The notes under the pieces are model-generated. The model did not search any database, was not told where the DNA came from, and was given only the letters and a program-made list of their open reading frames with translations. Below, one piece after another: positions 33,939 to 44,178 of a stretch of DNA of 64,000 bases. This DNA comes from Hawksworthiomyces lignivorus. Its lineage: Eukaryota > Ascomycota > Sordariomycetes > Ophiostomatales > Ophiostomataceae. Position numbers and translations under genes: made by a program. Location: the NCBI GenBank assembly GCA_002917075.1, contig NTMA01000145.1:1-64000 (forward strand). The letters run 5' to 3'. Within the stretch, counting starts at the first letter, position 1. The number at the start of each line of letters is the position of its first letter.

Positions 33939-34874
33939 TCATGACCATAACTCATTTCTCATCATATTAAACCAAACGTATTCAGTTGGGTATTCGTCCA
34001 GAGCTCTTGCAACGTATTCGTTCCAGTCATCCGTCCAGTTGCCACAAGCAAACATCGCCAGGCAGTATTCCCAGTAACTCGGATACCAGCCAGCGGACTC
34101 CCAGTCAACTAAGATCGGTTCCCCGCTGTCCTGTACAATGACATTCTTCCGCTGAAAATCGCCATGCGTGAAAACCGCGGGGTGGCCGCAAAACACGCTG
34201 GGAAATGTGCGGCGGTAAAACGCGGCCTTTGCCGGCATACCGCCGTTGTACAGATACTTCAAGACGAATGCGTTGTTGACCTGATCCTCCGAGTCAAACG
34301 GGCCGCTCACGAGGCCAGATTCCACCTTGCCGTCATCAGGGCGCGTCCAAAACATGCATTCCTCCAACGGTCGTCGCCCAACACAACCAAAGTACGCGGG
34401 TGAGGGTATGCTGCGAATTGCATCAAAGATCCTGCGCAGTTTCGTGGAGATGTCAACTTTTGCAGCGTCGCTCAGTGTCTCCCACATGGCTTGGAGTGGT
34501 TGGCCATCTATATGTTCCATGACGATGAAGCCAATGGGGTGCCCGCCCGGGGATATTTTCGTATACACAGCATACACCTTCGGGATGCGGATGTCACAGA
34601 CACTCTTCACGAAGAGCATGCTCAGACCCTCGGTCACGCTGACTGTTGCTCCATATTTAGCAGCGTAATGCTTGCCAACCCGAACGACGCGTCGTCCGCG
34701 TCGTTCAGGTCCTTCTTTCTTCAGAATAACCTAGGATTGTAGGATGGCAGCTTCTGTAGGGAGAGGCTCAGGAAGCTGGTCGTCCGGCGCAAAATACGGC
34801 AGCGGGTACCGATCCTCCCTCGGCTTTCTGGTGTCCGTTAACGAAGGCACTGGTTGTTGCGTTGTATCGGTCAT
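33939..34874 (-). pseudogene. Aminoglycoside phosphotransferase (APH)-like kinase with one in-frame stop
   Basis: One frame runs from the ATG at 34874 (MTDTTQQPVPSL) to the stop at 33939, interrupted only by a TAG at 34733-34731 (codon 48). Sequence on both sides belongs to the same family: LPYFAPDDQLPEPLPTEAA before the stop, and RRVVRVGKHYAAKYG, FIVMEHIDGQPL and the catalytic FTHGDFQRKNV and LVDWESAGWYP after it. The whole would be 311 codons, normal for fungal APH-fold kinases of unknown substrate. Either the gene is inactivated, or a ~67-base intron ending in CCTAG removes the stop; that intron would delete the conserved LPYFAPDD segment, so I favour a nonsense mutation. Translation from an internal ATG at 34637 would lack the nucleotide-binding N-lobe start. 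A CAG or TGG codon turned to TAG fits a RIP-type CpA to TpA change. Confidence 0.7.
34682..34706. repeat. Perfect 9-base inverted repeat inside the APH-like gene
   Basis: GAACGACGC (34682-34690), a 7-base loop, then GCGTCGTTC (34698-34706). The self-complementary ACGACGCGTCGT (34684-34695) overlaps it. It falls in the Arg-rich segment just downstream of the in-frame stop codon. Confidence 0.85.
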
Positions 34875-35710
34875 TGTTAGGATGCAGCACGCTCTGTGTA
34901 AATACCCAGCTGCTTTGTATCGTTGGTGAAAGAGAGGCGATAATTCTACAACAATTGCTACCAAAACAATCCCTTATCTGTCGTGCCTTAGGCAACCATA
35001 CAGTTATACGAACATAATACTCTGTACATATACAGACATAGACGACCATAACTGACGCTTTGGATTTTATTGACCACCAGCTAATTCTGGCTTTTCCTCC
35101 GCTGTATTCTTGCATCCTGCAGCCGTGCTTGCAGAAATCACTGCTCCCCATAAGCTTTGTCTTATCTCTGTTGGACTAGGCCGGCTGGCTCTTGGCGATG
35201 ACGTATCACATCCCATTGTCTCACAATTCTTTTCGTCTTTCGTCTCACGATGCTGCTCAACTTAACATGGACGATGCCATATTATTAGCAACGGTCTATT
35301 GTAGAACGACACATCATGCCAGCTTTTGTTCTTCGGAAGCTTTGTCTTTCGCCATAACTCATTTTTCTTAAGTGCGTAATCGCTAATCAAGCTCGTCCTT
35401 CTAGGTACTTCGTTTAATACATAGAGGCGGCATATACAAGTGGTATAGGAGAGGGTAAAAGAGAGGAATAACCGGTCGGGTATACTGCCGTCTGTAGACC
35501 AGACAAAAAAAAAATAAAAAAATAAAAATAAAAAAACTCTAATCTAATATGCAATAGCCTTCTAAAGGAGGAAAACCGGGGAAACGAACATAAGTATATA
35601 TAAGAACCGGGAAAAGACCACCCCGCAGGCAAGGAGAACCTGGGCGGCACAAGAAACTTTAATCGAGGCGACAGAAGGCAGCTAGCAGACAGCAGCTTTC
35701 TATCGCTCTC
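34875..35710. other. Non-coding spacer with direct-repeat copy B
   Basis: 836 bases: upstream region of the APH-like gene, repeat copy B, an A-rich run near 35503-35535 and the 3' flank of the RTA1 gene. No other feature is seen. Confidence 0.5.
35045..35180. repeat. Flanking direct repeat, copy B
   Basis: Copy B of the repeat at 33357-33492, starting ACCATAACTGACGCTTTGG. Several differences from copy A are CA to TA or TG to TA (AGCCAATT to AGCTAATT, CTGCATT to CTGTATT, CATGAC to CATAAC), the direction expected for RIP. It lies 171 bases upstream of the APH-like ATG. Confidence 0.85.
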
Positions 35711-36978
35711 TCATTTCTCCGATGCCTGTGCCGGCACCAGGCTGCCTGATGCGTTGACGGTGGTGTTGTCGTCGTCCTCGGTGTGGTGCCGGCTCTTCTC
35801 GGCCGACGTGGTGTCGTCGCCAGCGGCGGCAGCTTCGCGGTCGGTCGACGAGGCGGTAGCGTGCGCGCCGAGAGCGGCCACTTCGGCAGCCTTGCGCTGC
35901 TTGCGAGTCTGGGCCATGTGAGGGAAAAGGTAGCCCGGCTGGAAGCCAGACAGAATAATCACGGCGATGAGGATCATGCTAGAGGGCGGCTGTTAGTGAC
36001 ACACGCAGAAGAGAAAACGAGGGCAGGGAGACAATTGAAAAAGAGGGGCGCATCTAGACTCACAATCCTTCGAGTACGATAAAGGAAGGCTGATCCTGCA
36101 TGATTTTGTTGCCCCAGCCGCCGGCCATCTCGGCAATACTGACAAAAAAAAAAGAGACGTTAGCAAAAACAGAAATTGTCTTGCGAGAACAGACGGCAAA
36201 CGCAAAATAAAGAAGGCCCTTACCGGTAGATGCACCGGATCAGGATGCAGGCGTAGGCGACGGCGACGGCGCGGACAAAGATGCGGAAGTTGCGCCCGTT
36301 CCAGAGGGCGAGGGCCTCGGGACCGGGGCGCAGGCCGGAGGGGTCGGCGCCGACGATCCAGCGGCGCACGCGCAGGTAGTAGTCGAGGGAGGCGAGGCCA
36401 AAAGCGCCGAGGACGACGACCTGCAGGGCGATGCCGGCGATGATGGCGCGGTTGCCGGCGTTGAGCAGGGTGGTGTTGGTGTAGCCGGCGGAGGCGGCGA
36501 GGGCGCCGCCGATGGCCTGGACGAGCAGGCAGCTGACGTCGGCGGGGACGAAGAGCCAGGGGTACAGCGTGGGGCGCACGCGCGACAGCGCCGGGCACAG
36601 CGCCAGGCACACGTGCTGCAGCGTCAGGTAGATGCCGATGCAGATGAGCGTCGGCGCCAGGATGATGGCGCAGATCTGCGTCTCAAAGGCCGACTGGTTC
36701 CACGGGTTGGAGTGCAGCGGGATGCGCGATGCGTAGCCCGCCAGCTCCAGCGCGGTGCCGGCCGCCACGAAGCACGAGTAGCTGTACGTGCGCTTGGGCA
36801 GGCCCAGGATCAGCAGGGCGAAGAAGCACAGGCCGAAGCACACGGCAAAGAAGTAGTTGATGCCCGCGTTCGGGTAGTACCCCAGCGTCGTAGCCGCGAC
36901 GGGACAGGCCGCCGTGACCTCGGTGCAGTCCTTGAAGGGGTGCGCCGAGATGGTGACGTTCGACGACATGCTGGGCAT
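35711..36978 (-). CDS. RTA1 family lipid-translocating exporter-like protein
   Basis: Exons 36978-36224, 36138-36064 and 35978-35711 (365 aa; both introns 85 bases). Seven hydrophobic segments are visible: INYFFAVCFGLCFFALLILG, SYSCFVAAGTALELAGYAS, ICAIILAPTLICIGIYLTL, WLFVPADVSCLLVQAIGGAL, AIIAGIALQVVVLGAFGL, FVRAVAVAYACILIRCIYR and FMILIAVIILSGFQPGYLF. The RTA1 signature IRCIYRIAEMAGGWG, with QPSFIVLEG, is rebuilt across the two introns. A second in-frame ATG lies three codons downstream of the first. The C-terminal 70 residues are charged and cytosolic. RTA1-family members such as yeast Rsb1 export sphingoid long-chain bases or confer resistance to toxic lipids and sterols; the substrate here is unknown. 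This is the more canonical of the two RTA1-type genes in the window. Confidence 0.9.
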
Positions 36979-39639
36979 GTGGTGATCAGGCAGTGAATCC
37001 GGAACGGCGCGGAACAGACGGCGGTCAGTAGCTGGCGAGCAGAAGAACGGGCGGCAGACGGTCCGGAGCGTGAAGAAGCTGGTAGCTGATAGGTCTACAG
37101 GGAGCCGACGTAGACTCGTCCTTTCTTCTCTCTCTGATATGGCGAGATTTCCACTAGAGCAAAAAGGAGAAGATGCGCTACCGGGGGGAGAAGAGTAGAG
37201 GCTTATATCATATTCCCTTCTTGGGCGCCCGGAACGTGCGGAGTAGGAGCGAGGTCAGATCCGAAAGGAGAACAAGAGAGACCGAGATGCGATACACAGC
37301 CTCTAGCAGGAGATCGACAAAATATAATCACCGGGAAAAGGAACGACGGAAGGATTGGGGGAGGCAAAGAGAAGGAAGGTGAAGGAAGGGGTAGACCCAA
37401 TATTAAAATAAAATAATAAATGATAAAAGAAAGAAAAGGCCGGAGGAAACCAAGAAACCCAGACGAGAGGATCCTAGGGGGGGCCAAGAACTGCTACATG
37501 CGATGTGCGATGCACGGTGGGCTGCGAGAGTCTCGGCAAAGAAGTTACATCAAACTGTACGCAAGTATGTACACGGAGAAGGGTGTGCGTGTGTGTGCAA
37601 GTTGTGCGATGCGGGTACAAGTACGAGGAGGCGTGCATGGGACGGCGCGCTTGTTATAAGACGGAGAATCCTGCAAAATAGCCCGATCACGATAGGACAC
37701 AAGTCACCACAGATTTCTTCTCCGGAATTCGTATTGGCCTCAGTTATTACTTTTTTAGGTTTTGCTCTAATACGCCAGTTCCACAATTTCCGCGCCGTAG
37801 GGGATCGAATTTGTAAAAACAAAGGGCTATGCTCAGCCGGAGACGGGCAGACAAAGGGGGCCTGCTTCATCCACTTTTTGCTCGCTTTTTGTCGCTTTCG
37901 ATACATTTTGTCACTTTTGTCCTACGCTGTATCGTCCGGACCGGAGTTGTAGAGGGTCCCAATGCACAAGCAAATGTGCTAGCAAAAGAGAAGAACTACA
38001 CACCTGAAGACCGTATCTCACGCAAGGATACAGGCGAACGCAACCTCGTCGGGGGGGGAGGGGGGGAGCCTTTGACAGATCAGAGAAGCCGGAGGCGAAA
38101 AGAGAGGCACGGAAACTCGCACAGCTCGCAAGAGCCTTCGCACAGCTTCGCACAGCTTCGCATAGCTCGCACACAGCTCGCACACAGCTCGCACGAAACA
38201 TGCAGTGACCGGGGACGCAAGCGAGGTTAAGCTAGGCCCGCTAGCGCGGCTCGCTTGGAGTCGCAAGGGAACGTCAAGATACAGCCAAGAAGGCGAACGG
38301 ACCAACAGAGAGCGAGATTTCGCACTGGCGGGAGCCCACATGGAACGGAAAAGAACAATCAACGTTCCCAAGTCGGGTGGGTAATATTAATATGCCGTCC
38401 ATGCTTTATAAGACATGCTGTCCCCTCTGCGTATAATATGCCTCTGTCCTACTTTGAGGCGGCGCGGCGTTCGTCAGTAGGTACTTTTATACGAGTACTT
38501 GCAGACAGCGAAATTGCAGAGGACCGAGAGCCAGGTTAACGAGAAGATGAGACTGCTCTTGGGAGATTGGTGCAAAACCGTCGGTGCCAATGCCAATGCC
38601 AACAACCAACAGTAAGCAATCCTGAGAAACAAAGACGTCGAATAAATTGCAGCACGCAACGAATCCCGCAGGTATTCCGACGGCGAACAGCTAGCAGAAA
38701 ACAAACAACCATATCTGAGTTGCAAAAATAAGACAAAGCGAGTCTGACACTCTGAGCCGGGTCCAGAGTTGCCCCGATTCGTTTTCCTTTTTTTTTCATA
38801 ACAGCAAAAAGTTTATTTCTTGGGTTCTCGCTCTTTTAGACATGTGAAAGACGGCTGAACAGCAGCGATACGGTCAGAATATTGGGCTGGGCTGTATGCA
38901 TACAAACTCCGTAATAAGGTGCTTTGTTATATGTATGCTTAAGCAGTGCGTGCTGTTGTCGCCTCCATCGCCCCAGTTCCCCTCCCCCCAAATCGTATTC
39001 GCGTTGCTAGAAATCACCAGTTGTCACTCTCCTCCAGCTCTCCCTCCACATGGTCCCCCCAATGTGGTTATGGTTTTCTGGCCTAGTCGTCGGTCGCATG
39101 GCTATCCGAGACCGACTGGGAAACGCCCCCCAGCGAAATGAGGCACTAAACAAGATGTGGTGGGCACCCAATTCGGGCATGGCTGCACTTGGGCCGCCCG
39201 ATTCGGATCCAAGGGGGGGCAAGCTCACAGAACGACGGACTATCTGTTCGACCGTCAGCACCGTGTATGTAATAAGCGCAATTGCTAGCCTGGACGAAAC
39301 GCTGTAGAACAATTATTAAGGGCAGCAGTCTCAGCCAGTATTAGCGATTGATCGGTGCGAAACAGCCGCACCCGCTGTGGGCTTCACGAATCGGCCAGCT
39401 CGGAGAAATTCCTGTAGATTATGCGAGACATGCGCTCTTGGATCGTATTTTTACTATTTTGTGATTTGTTCAGAGTCTATGACTTTTTCTAGCCTTGCCG
39501 CGGTGAGAAAATTTTATATACACGGACCGCCTCTCCCGCCTCCCTTTCTCTCTCTTTTCCCTACTGTCTCGATCTCGCGCGCTCGCGTGCTCTGCTATCT
39601 CCGGATGCACACAGCCTGCTGCGTTCGCCTACATACATA
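36979..39639. other. Non-coding spacer
   Basis: 2.66 kb upstream of the RTA1 gene and downstream of the dehydrogenase gene. It is purine-rich near 37120-37480 and holds a short tandem array at 38116-38194. Open frames are short and low complexity, and I support no gene here. Confidence 0.5.
38116..38194. repeat. Short tandem repeat of 10-11-base units
   Basis: Repeated CTTCGCACAG (10 bases) followed by CTCGCACACAG (11 bases) units with small variations, about seven in total, in non-coding sequence. Confidence 0.85.
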
Positions 39640-41004
39640 CTACTCCTTGCCGCCGAGGAACCGATACACGACGCTAAAGTCGCGACCCTTGCACTCCTCG
39701 GACTGCTCGGCCGCCTCGTACAGGTCGCGGGCGGCGCTGGACAGCGCCAGCTTGGCGCCGGCCTCGTCGGCGGCGGCGATGGCCAGCTTGAGGTCCTTCT
39801 TCATGAGGGAGATGCCGAAGCCGCCGCTGTAGTCGCGGCCGGCGGGGGCGGTCTTGACGACACCGGGCACGGGGTTGTTGACCTCGCTGGGCCAGCACTT
39901 GCCGGTGCTGACGTTGATGACGCTGGCCAGCACCTTGGGGTCGAGCCCCCAGCGCACGCCCAGCAGCATGGCCTCGGCCGTGCCGATGTTGTTGATCGCC
40001 AGCAGGTAGTTGTTGGCCAGCTTGGCCGACAGGCCCGCGCCCTGCGCGCCGCAGTGCAGCACGCGCCGGCCCATATGCAGCAGCAGCGGCTCCACGCGGC
40101 CCACCAGCGCGTCCGGCGCCCCCAGCATAAACGTCAGCGTGCCCGCCGCCGCGCCCACCACGCCGCCGGACATGGGCGCGTCCACAAACTCGCCCGCGCC
40201 CGCCGCCGCCACGCTGGCCGCGACCTCCCGCGACGACGACGGGTCGATGGTCGAGCAGTCCACGAAGACCGTCTTGCCGCCCTTGTTCGCCGCCAGGATC
40301 GACTTGAAAACGCCCTTGACGTGAACGGGCTCCGGGAGAACGGTCACGACGTAGTCCTGTTGCAGGTCGTTAGTCCGCAATTTCGACAGAAAAAATGCAC
40401 AGGTTACAAAGGCAGGCGTTTTTTTGTTTCCATTCAGAGGATTGGCTTTCAAAGATAAAATTAATCACAGGAAGGCCAGAGGCCCTCGAAAGGACCCTTG
40501 GCCCCAACTTAGATCATAATATAACATACTCATCATATAGGAGAAAGGAAAAAGAGGGAAAATGAAAAGCACAGCAAAACAGGAGCTGTGCATTTGGGGG
40601 GGGGGGGGGGGGGGAGTATAGCACCTACCGCATCCTTGGACGCCTCCTCGACGCTCGGCGCCACCTGAACGGCTGCGCCGGTAGCCGATAGTTTAGTGGT
40701 CAGCTTCTGCACGGCATCCTTGTTGATGTCGAACAGACGGACCGTGTCGCTCGGCTGTAGCTTCGACTGAAGGTTCTTGGCCATTTGGTAGCCCTGTATA
40801 GCGTTGGTCGTTAGCATAAGGTGAAAAAAGAAGCGGGCGGCTCCCCGTACGCATGTAGATCGTAACAGGAAGCCTGGTCGGAAGACTTACCATCTGTCCG
40901 AGGCCGATAAACCCATACTGCTCCAGCCGGGCCGGCGACGAGGAGAACGCTCGCCGCGGCGCCGCCAACCGCACTTGCCGTAGAACAGGACGCATTGTGT
41001 GCAT
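39640..41004 (-). CDS. 3-hydroxyisobutyrate dehydrogenase, mitochondrial
   Basis: Exons 41004-40891, 40793-40629 and 40356-39640 (331 aa from 41004; 328 aa if the second ATG at 40995 is used). Introns are 97 and 272 bases. The N-terminus is an Arg/Ser-rich mitochondrial presequence (VLRQVRLAAPRRAFSSSPA). The NAD-binding motif YGFIGLGQMGYQMAKNL is assembled across intron 1. VDCSTIDPSSS, DAPMSGGVVGA, GAGLSAKLANNYLLA (catalytic Lys) and ISLMKKDLKLA follow, as in beta-hydroxyacid dehydrogenases. The enzyme oxidises 3-hydroxyisobutyrate to methylmalonate semialdehyde in valine breakdown. Intron 2 holds a run of 19 C on the coding strand (40614-40596) and is much longer than its neighbours. Confidence 0.92.
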
Positions 41005-42623
41005 GTGTGTTTGGAGATAGGTGGGGGAGGGGGATAGGCCGAGGTGATGCTGAGCGAAAGAGAGAAAAGACGTGATTGTTGAGGAAGTTCAAATCCAAGA
41101 ACAAGAAGCGAAATTCCCCAAGACGATCTCCGATTCAAAAGAAGACACTGGAATTCAAATTTCCCATTGGACCACACGGAGTATCAAAAAACGAAAGACA
41201 GCGTGTGCAAGTATGCACCTACGAAGCCCTCGGTATTCTCATCAGAGAGAGCTGGTGGTTCTGAGGAAGTATTGCCTGTCAAATGGGCGTTTCCCCCGGT
41301 GAGGGGGAATGGTTACCCGAGTGCCGCACATTGCCGAGCTCTGCTAGACGCTGCAGCGGTTTTTGGGGGGCCAACAGCTGTCATCTGACCTGGGGAAGAA
41401 GGGGAAAAGGGAGAGCTAAATTAAGGCAGATCACTGCAGAAGTGTAAGAAAAATAGCTGATTAGGCTCGAAGCCTATCAAAGCAGCGACTGCTCATCCAG
41501 GAGAAAGGGCCATCGCGAAGGTGATGCGTGAAAAAAGAAGAAGACAGAAAACGTCAAAATGCAACGAGAGTATTAATTTCGGATTTACTTTTATTTTATT
41601 TTTATTTTTTTCTCCCTCCCATCCGGTTTGTGCGGAAGTCCGTCCGTTTTGGGCGTGGCTTGCTCCAGTCCTCATGAAAAGGCGGTGGCCAGCGGCAGAT
41701 ATCCACACATGGTCGAATAACCTAATATACCCTCTCCACTGTGTACACAACGGCGATGACCTCGAGTTTGAGCTCCGGCGAACACGGATACTCGAGAAGA
41801 TATGCTGCTATGTCGATACAGGTCAAGTGGCCAGGTTGTTCAAAAGCGCGCTGGAAAGGAGGTGCATCGGATCCCGACAATTCCGCCCCCGTCCAAGTCA
41901 GATAATTCGCCGAGACTCTCTTCGCGCGTAGAGTTGTCTTTCAGACCCTTTTGATGTTTCGTTTTGAATTTATTTATATTCGGAGAGAAGGTGTGGGGAA
42001 CAAGAGTAAGTAAAAAATGTCCTACAATGACGAGAATTTCGCTTCTTCTTCTTTCTCTTCTTCTCTTTCGTTTCTCTCCTCCTCTTCTTTTGTGCTCTGC
42101 TTTGCCTTCATATTCATGCGGTTCGGGAAATGATAAACCAAGAGGTACCTAAACACCCATCTGCTCAGACAATCCAAAGACAGATGATCAGGCGAATTAG
42201 GAACTCGGTATGAAAGGGGTATGTCCAAAAAAAAAGTCCAAATACAAGTGATATAAACCAAAAGGCCAGGGGTTCGTGGTGAAATGAGTATAGAAAAAAA
42301 AAACACAGCAAAATCCTAGTCGCAAAACAAGTAGGAGGGTCGGCAGAACAGAAGGGTGAAGAAGAAAGCAACCATTCAAGGTCGGTCATCCAAAGACAGT
42401 GAAGGGAAACCGAGAACAGAACACGAATAAAAAGACAAAGCAAAGAAAACTCCATAATTCCAAGACAAAAGCGCAGCTCCCCTCTCTGCACGCCCACTCC
42501 CAAAGACCAGAAGTCCCATCGTTTCTGTTCCCCCTTTTAAGCTTGATTAAATCTTTAGTTGTTTCCTCGCCTCCTTCTCATCCCAATAATCCTCTAATTA
42601 GCTTACAAGCTGTAAGCGGTGGC
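41005..42623. other. Non-coding spacer
   Basis: 1.6 kb between two co-oriented minus-strand genes: the dehydrogenase promoter and the 3' flank of the Bqt4-like gene. Pyrimidine- and purine-rich tracts (41580-41630, 42040-42100) give low-complexity open frames only. Confidence 0.5.
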
Positions 42624-44178
42624 CTATAACATGCCCATGACATACGGGACAAGAGCACTGCGGAAATTTTGTTAGCTGAGCCTTGTTCGTGAAAAATGGG
42701 AAACAAGACAGGAAAAGAAAACATACCCAACAGCGATGGTCGCGCTGATTCCCAACAGTGCCCGATTGCGCACACGCTCCTTGCGGATCTGCACGTCAGT
42801 CTTGACCTTCTTCGCTCTCGGCTGCTCCGGGGCGGGAGCAGATGAAGAACCTTCACCACCAGCGGCCTCCTTTGGCTCGGCCTCAGCCTCGTCTTCGGCC
42901 TTGCGCTTGCCCTTCGCAGACGAGCTCGATGAGGCTGCGGCAGCATCCGCTGCGGCGGCAGCCTGCACCATCTCTTTGGCCTCGGCCAGCATGCGAGCAG
43001 ACTCTTCTGGCGAGGGGGGCTGGCCCGCAAGGAGCGGCGCAGCATCCGCAGAAGCAGCACCAGCCGTGAACACCTTGGCGTCCTTCTCAGCGGCAGCGGC
43101 GGCTGCGGCAGCCTTCTTCTTCGACTTGGAGCTCTTCGTGTCCTCCTCCTCGACCGACGGGAGAACGACCTGCGGCTCCTTAGACGCTTCGCCGTTTGTC
43201 AGGCCAGCCGATGGTGGTGCTGGCGTGCTCTCGGTGCTCGCGACAGAGGCCTCAGACGTCTGCGAAGCAGCAGCTGCTGCCTTGGAGCTCCTCTTCCGGG
43301 GGCTGGCAATAGCACGTGACTTGGTCACTCCGGTCGACTTGGTGGGACTAACAGAACGCCGAGACCGGGTGCTGCTGCGGGTCGGAGTGGGCGGAACAAG
43401 GGTTGGCTGGTTTGGCACCAGGAACTTGGGCGGAGCGGCGATCTTCTTCGACGGGCTGCCGTCCGCAGCGGGAGGGCCGGACACGGGGATATCAGCCGTG
43501 TCCAAGAGGGCGCGGATCCAGGGAAGGATGCCGTAGTCCTCAGCCAAAGCCAGAGCATCTTCAGGCGGGACCCAGATGTTGCCGGCCGTCTCCTCGGGGC
43601 TCGTAGTCGGCAGAGACTTGATGTGCCGACGCTCCTCCTCCTCCTCCTCTACCTCGGAGTACGGGAAGGTCGCGCGGAACATGCCAGTGGCAGACACGTA
43701 GCCGTCGCTGCTGCGGCGCATCAGAAAGTAGCTGTTGGGACTCGGCTTGAAGATGCCAGACACAATGCCCTTGGGAAGGGGGGCGCGAAGATGAGCATAG
43801 TCAAAGGCAGTGACGCTCGTCGCGCCGCTGCCGTCGCCGTTGGTGGATGCGCCCGCGACGAGACGCGACGAGAGCTGCGTCTGGCCGAGGCGGCGGCGTG
43901 AAACTAGTTCTTCGTCTATTATCCGAGCAGTCAGATTCGTGTTAGTTAAGTGTCACGCGTGCTTTTGTCATGCATCTCATTTCTGGTTTCCATTTCGCCG
44001 TCGGCCGTCCTTGTCAACCCATTATCCAGCCAACCACGTTGGCACGGTGCATCCAGGTCCAATCCGACAGCAAAAAGCGAATCAAATTCGGAGAAAGGGG
44101 AGGAGACTAACGTTCGGGAATGGACCGAAGCAAGAGGGCGTTCTTCCGCTCGGGAAGCCGTCTAGTTGATGGAGCCAT
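42624..44178 (-). CDS. Bqt4-like APSES/KilA-N domain protein with C-terminal membrane anchor
   Basis: Exons 44178-44112, 43915-42727 and 42657-42624 (429 aa; introns 196 and 69 bases). After a basic start (MAPSTRRLPERKN) comes ELVSRRRLGQTQL. The APSES/KilA-N-type domain lies at about 60-160: FDYAHLRAPLPKGIVSGIF, FLMRRSSDGYVSATGMF, NIWVPPEDALALAEDYG and ILPWIRALLD. The middle is Ser/Pro/Lys-rich with SPTK and SPRKR sites, then Ala/Glu-rich coiled coil. The last exon adds 11 residues that complete a hydrophobic tail (LLGISATIAVGALVPYVMGML). The layout fits fission-yeast Bqt4, an inner-nuclear-membrane protein that tethers telomeres to the nuclear envelope. The tail anchor argues against a free transcription factor. 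The first exon was inferred from splice sites and frame. Confidence 0.82.

Noticed and set aside
39050..39312. Overlapping 85- and 101-codon frames on both strands
   Set aside because: Opposite-strand open frames without protein-like motifs; probably chance.
42736..43536. 266-codon plus-strand frame over the Bqt4-like gene
   Set aside because: Ala/Ser-rich shadow of the Ala/Glu-rich coding strand; no start context or neighbours support it.
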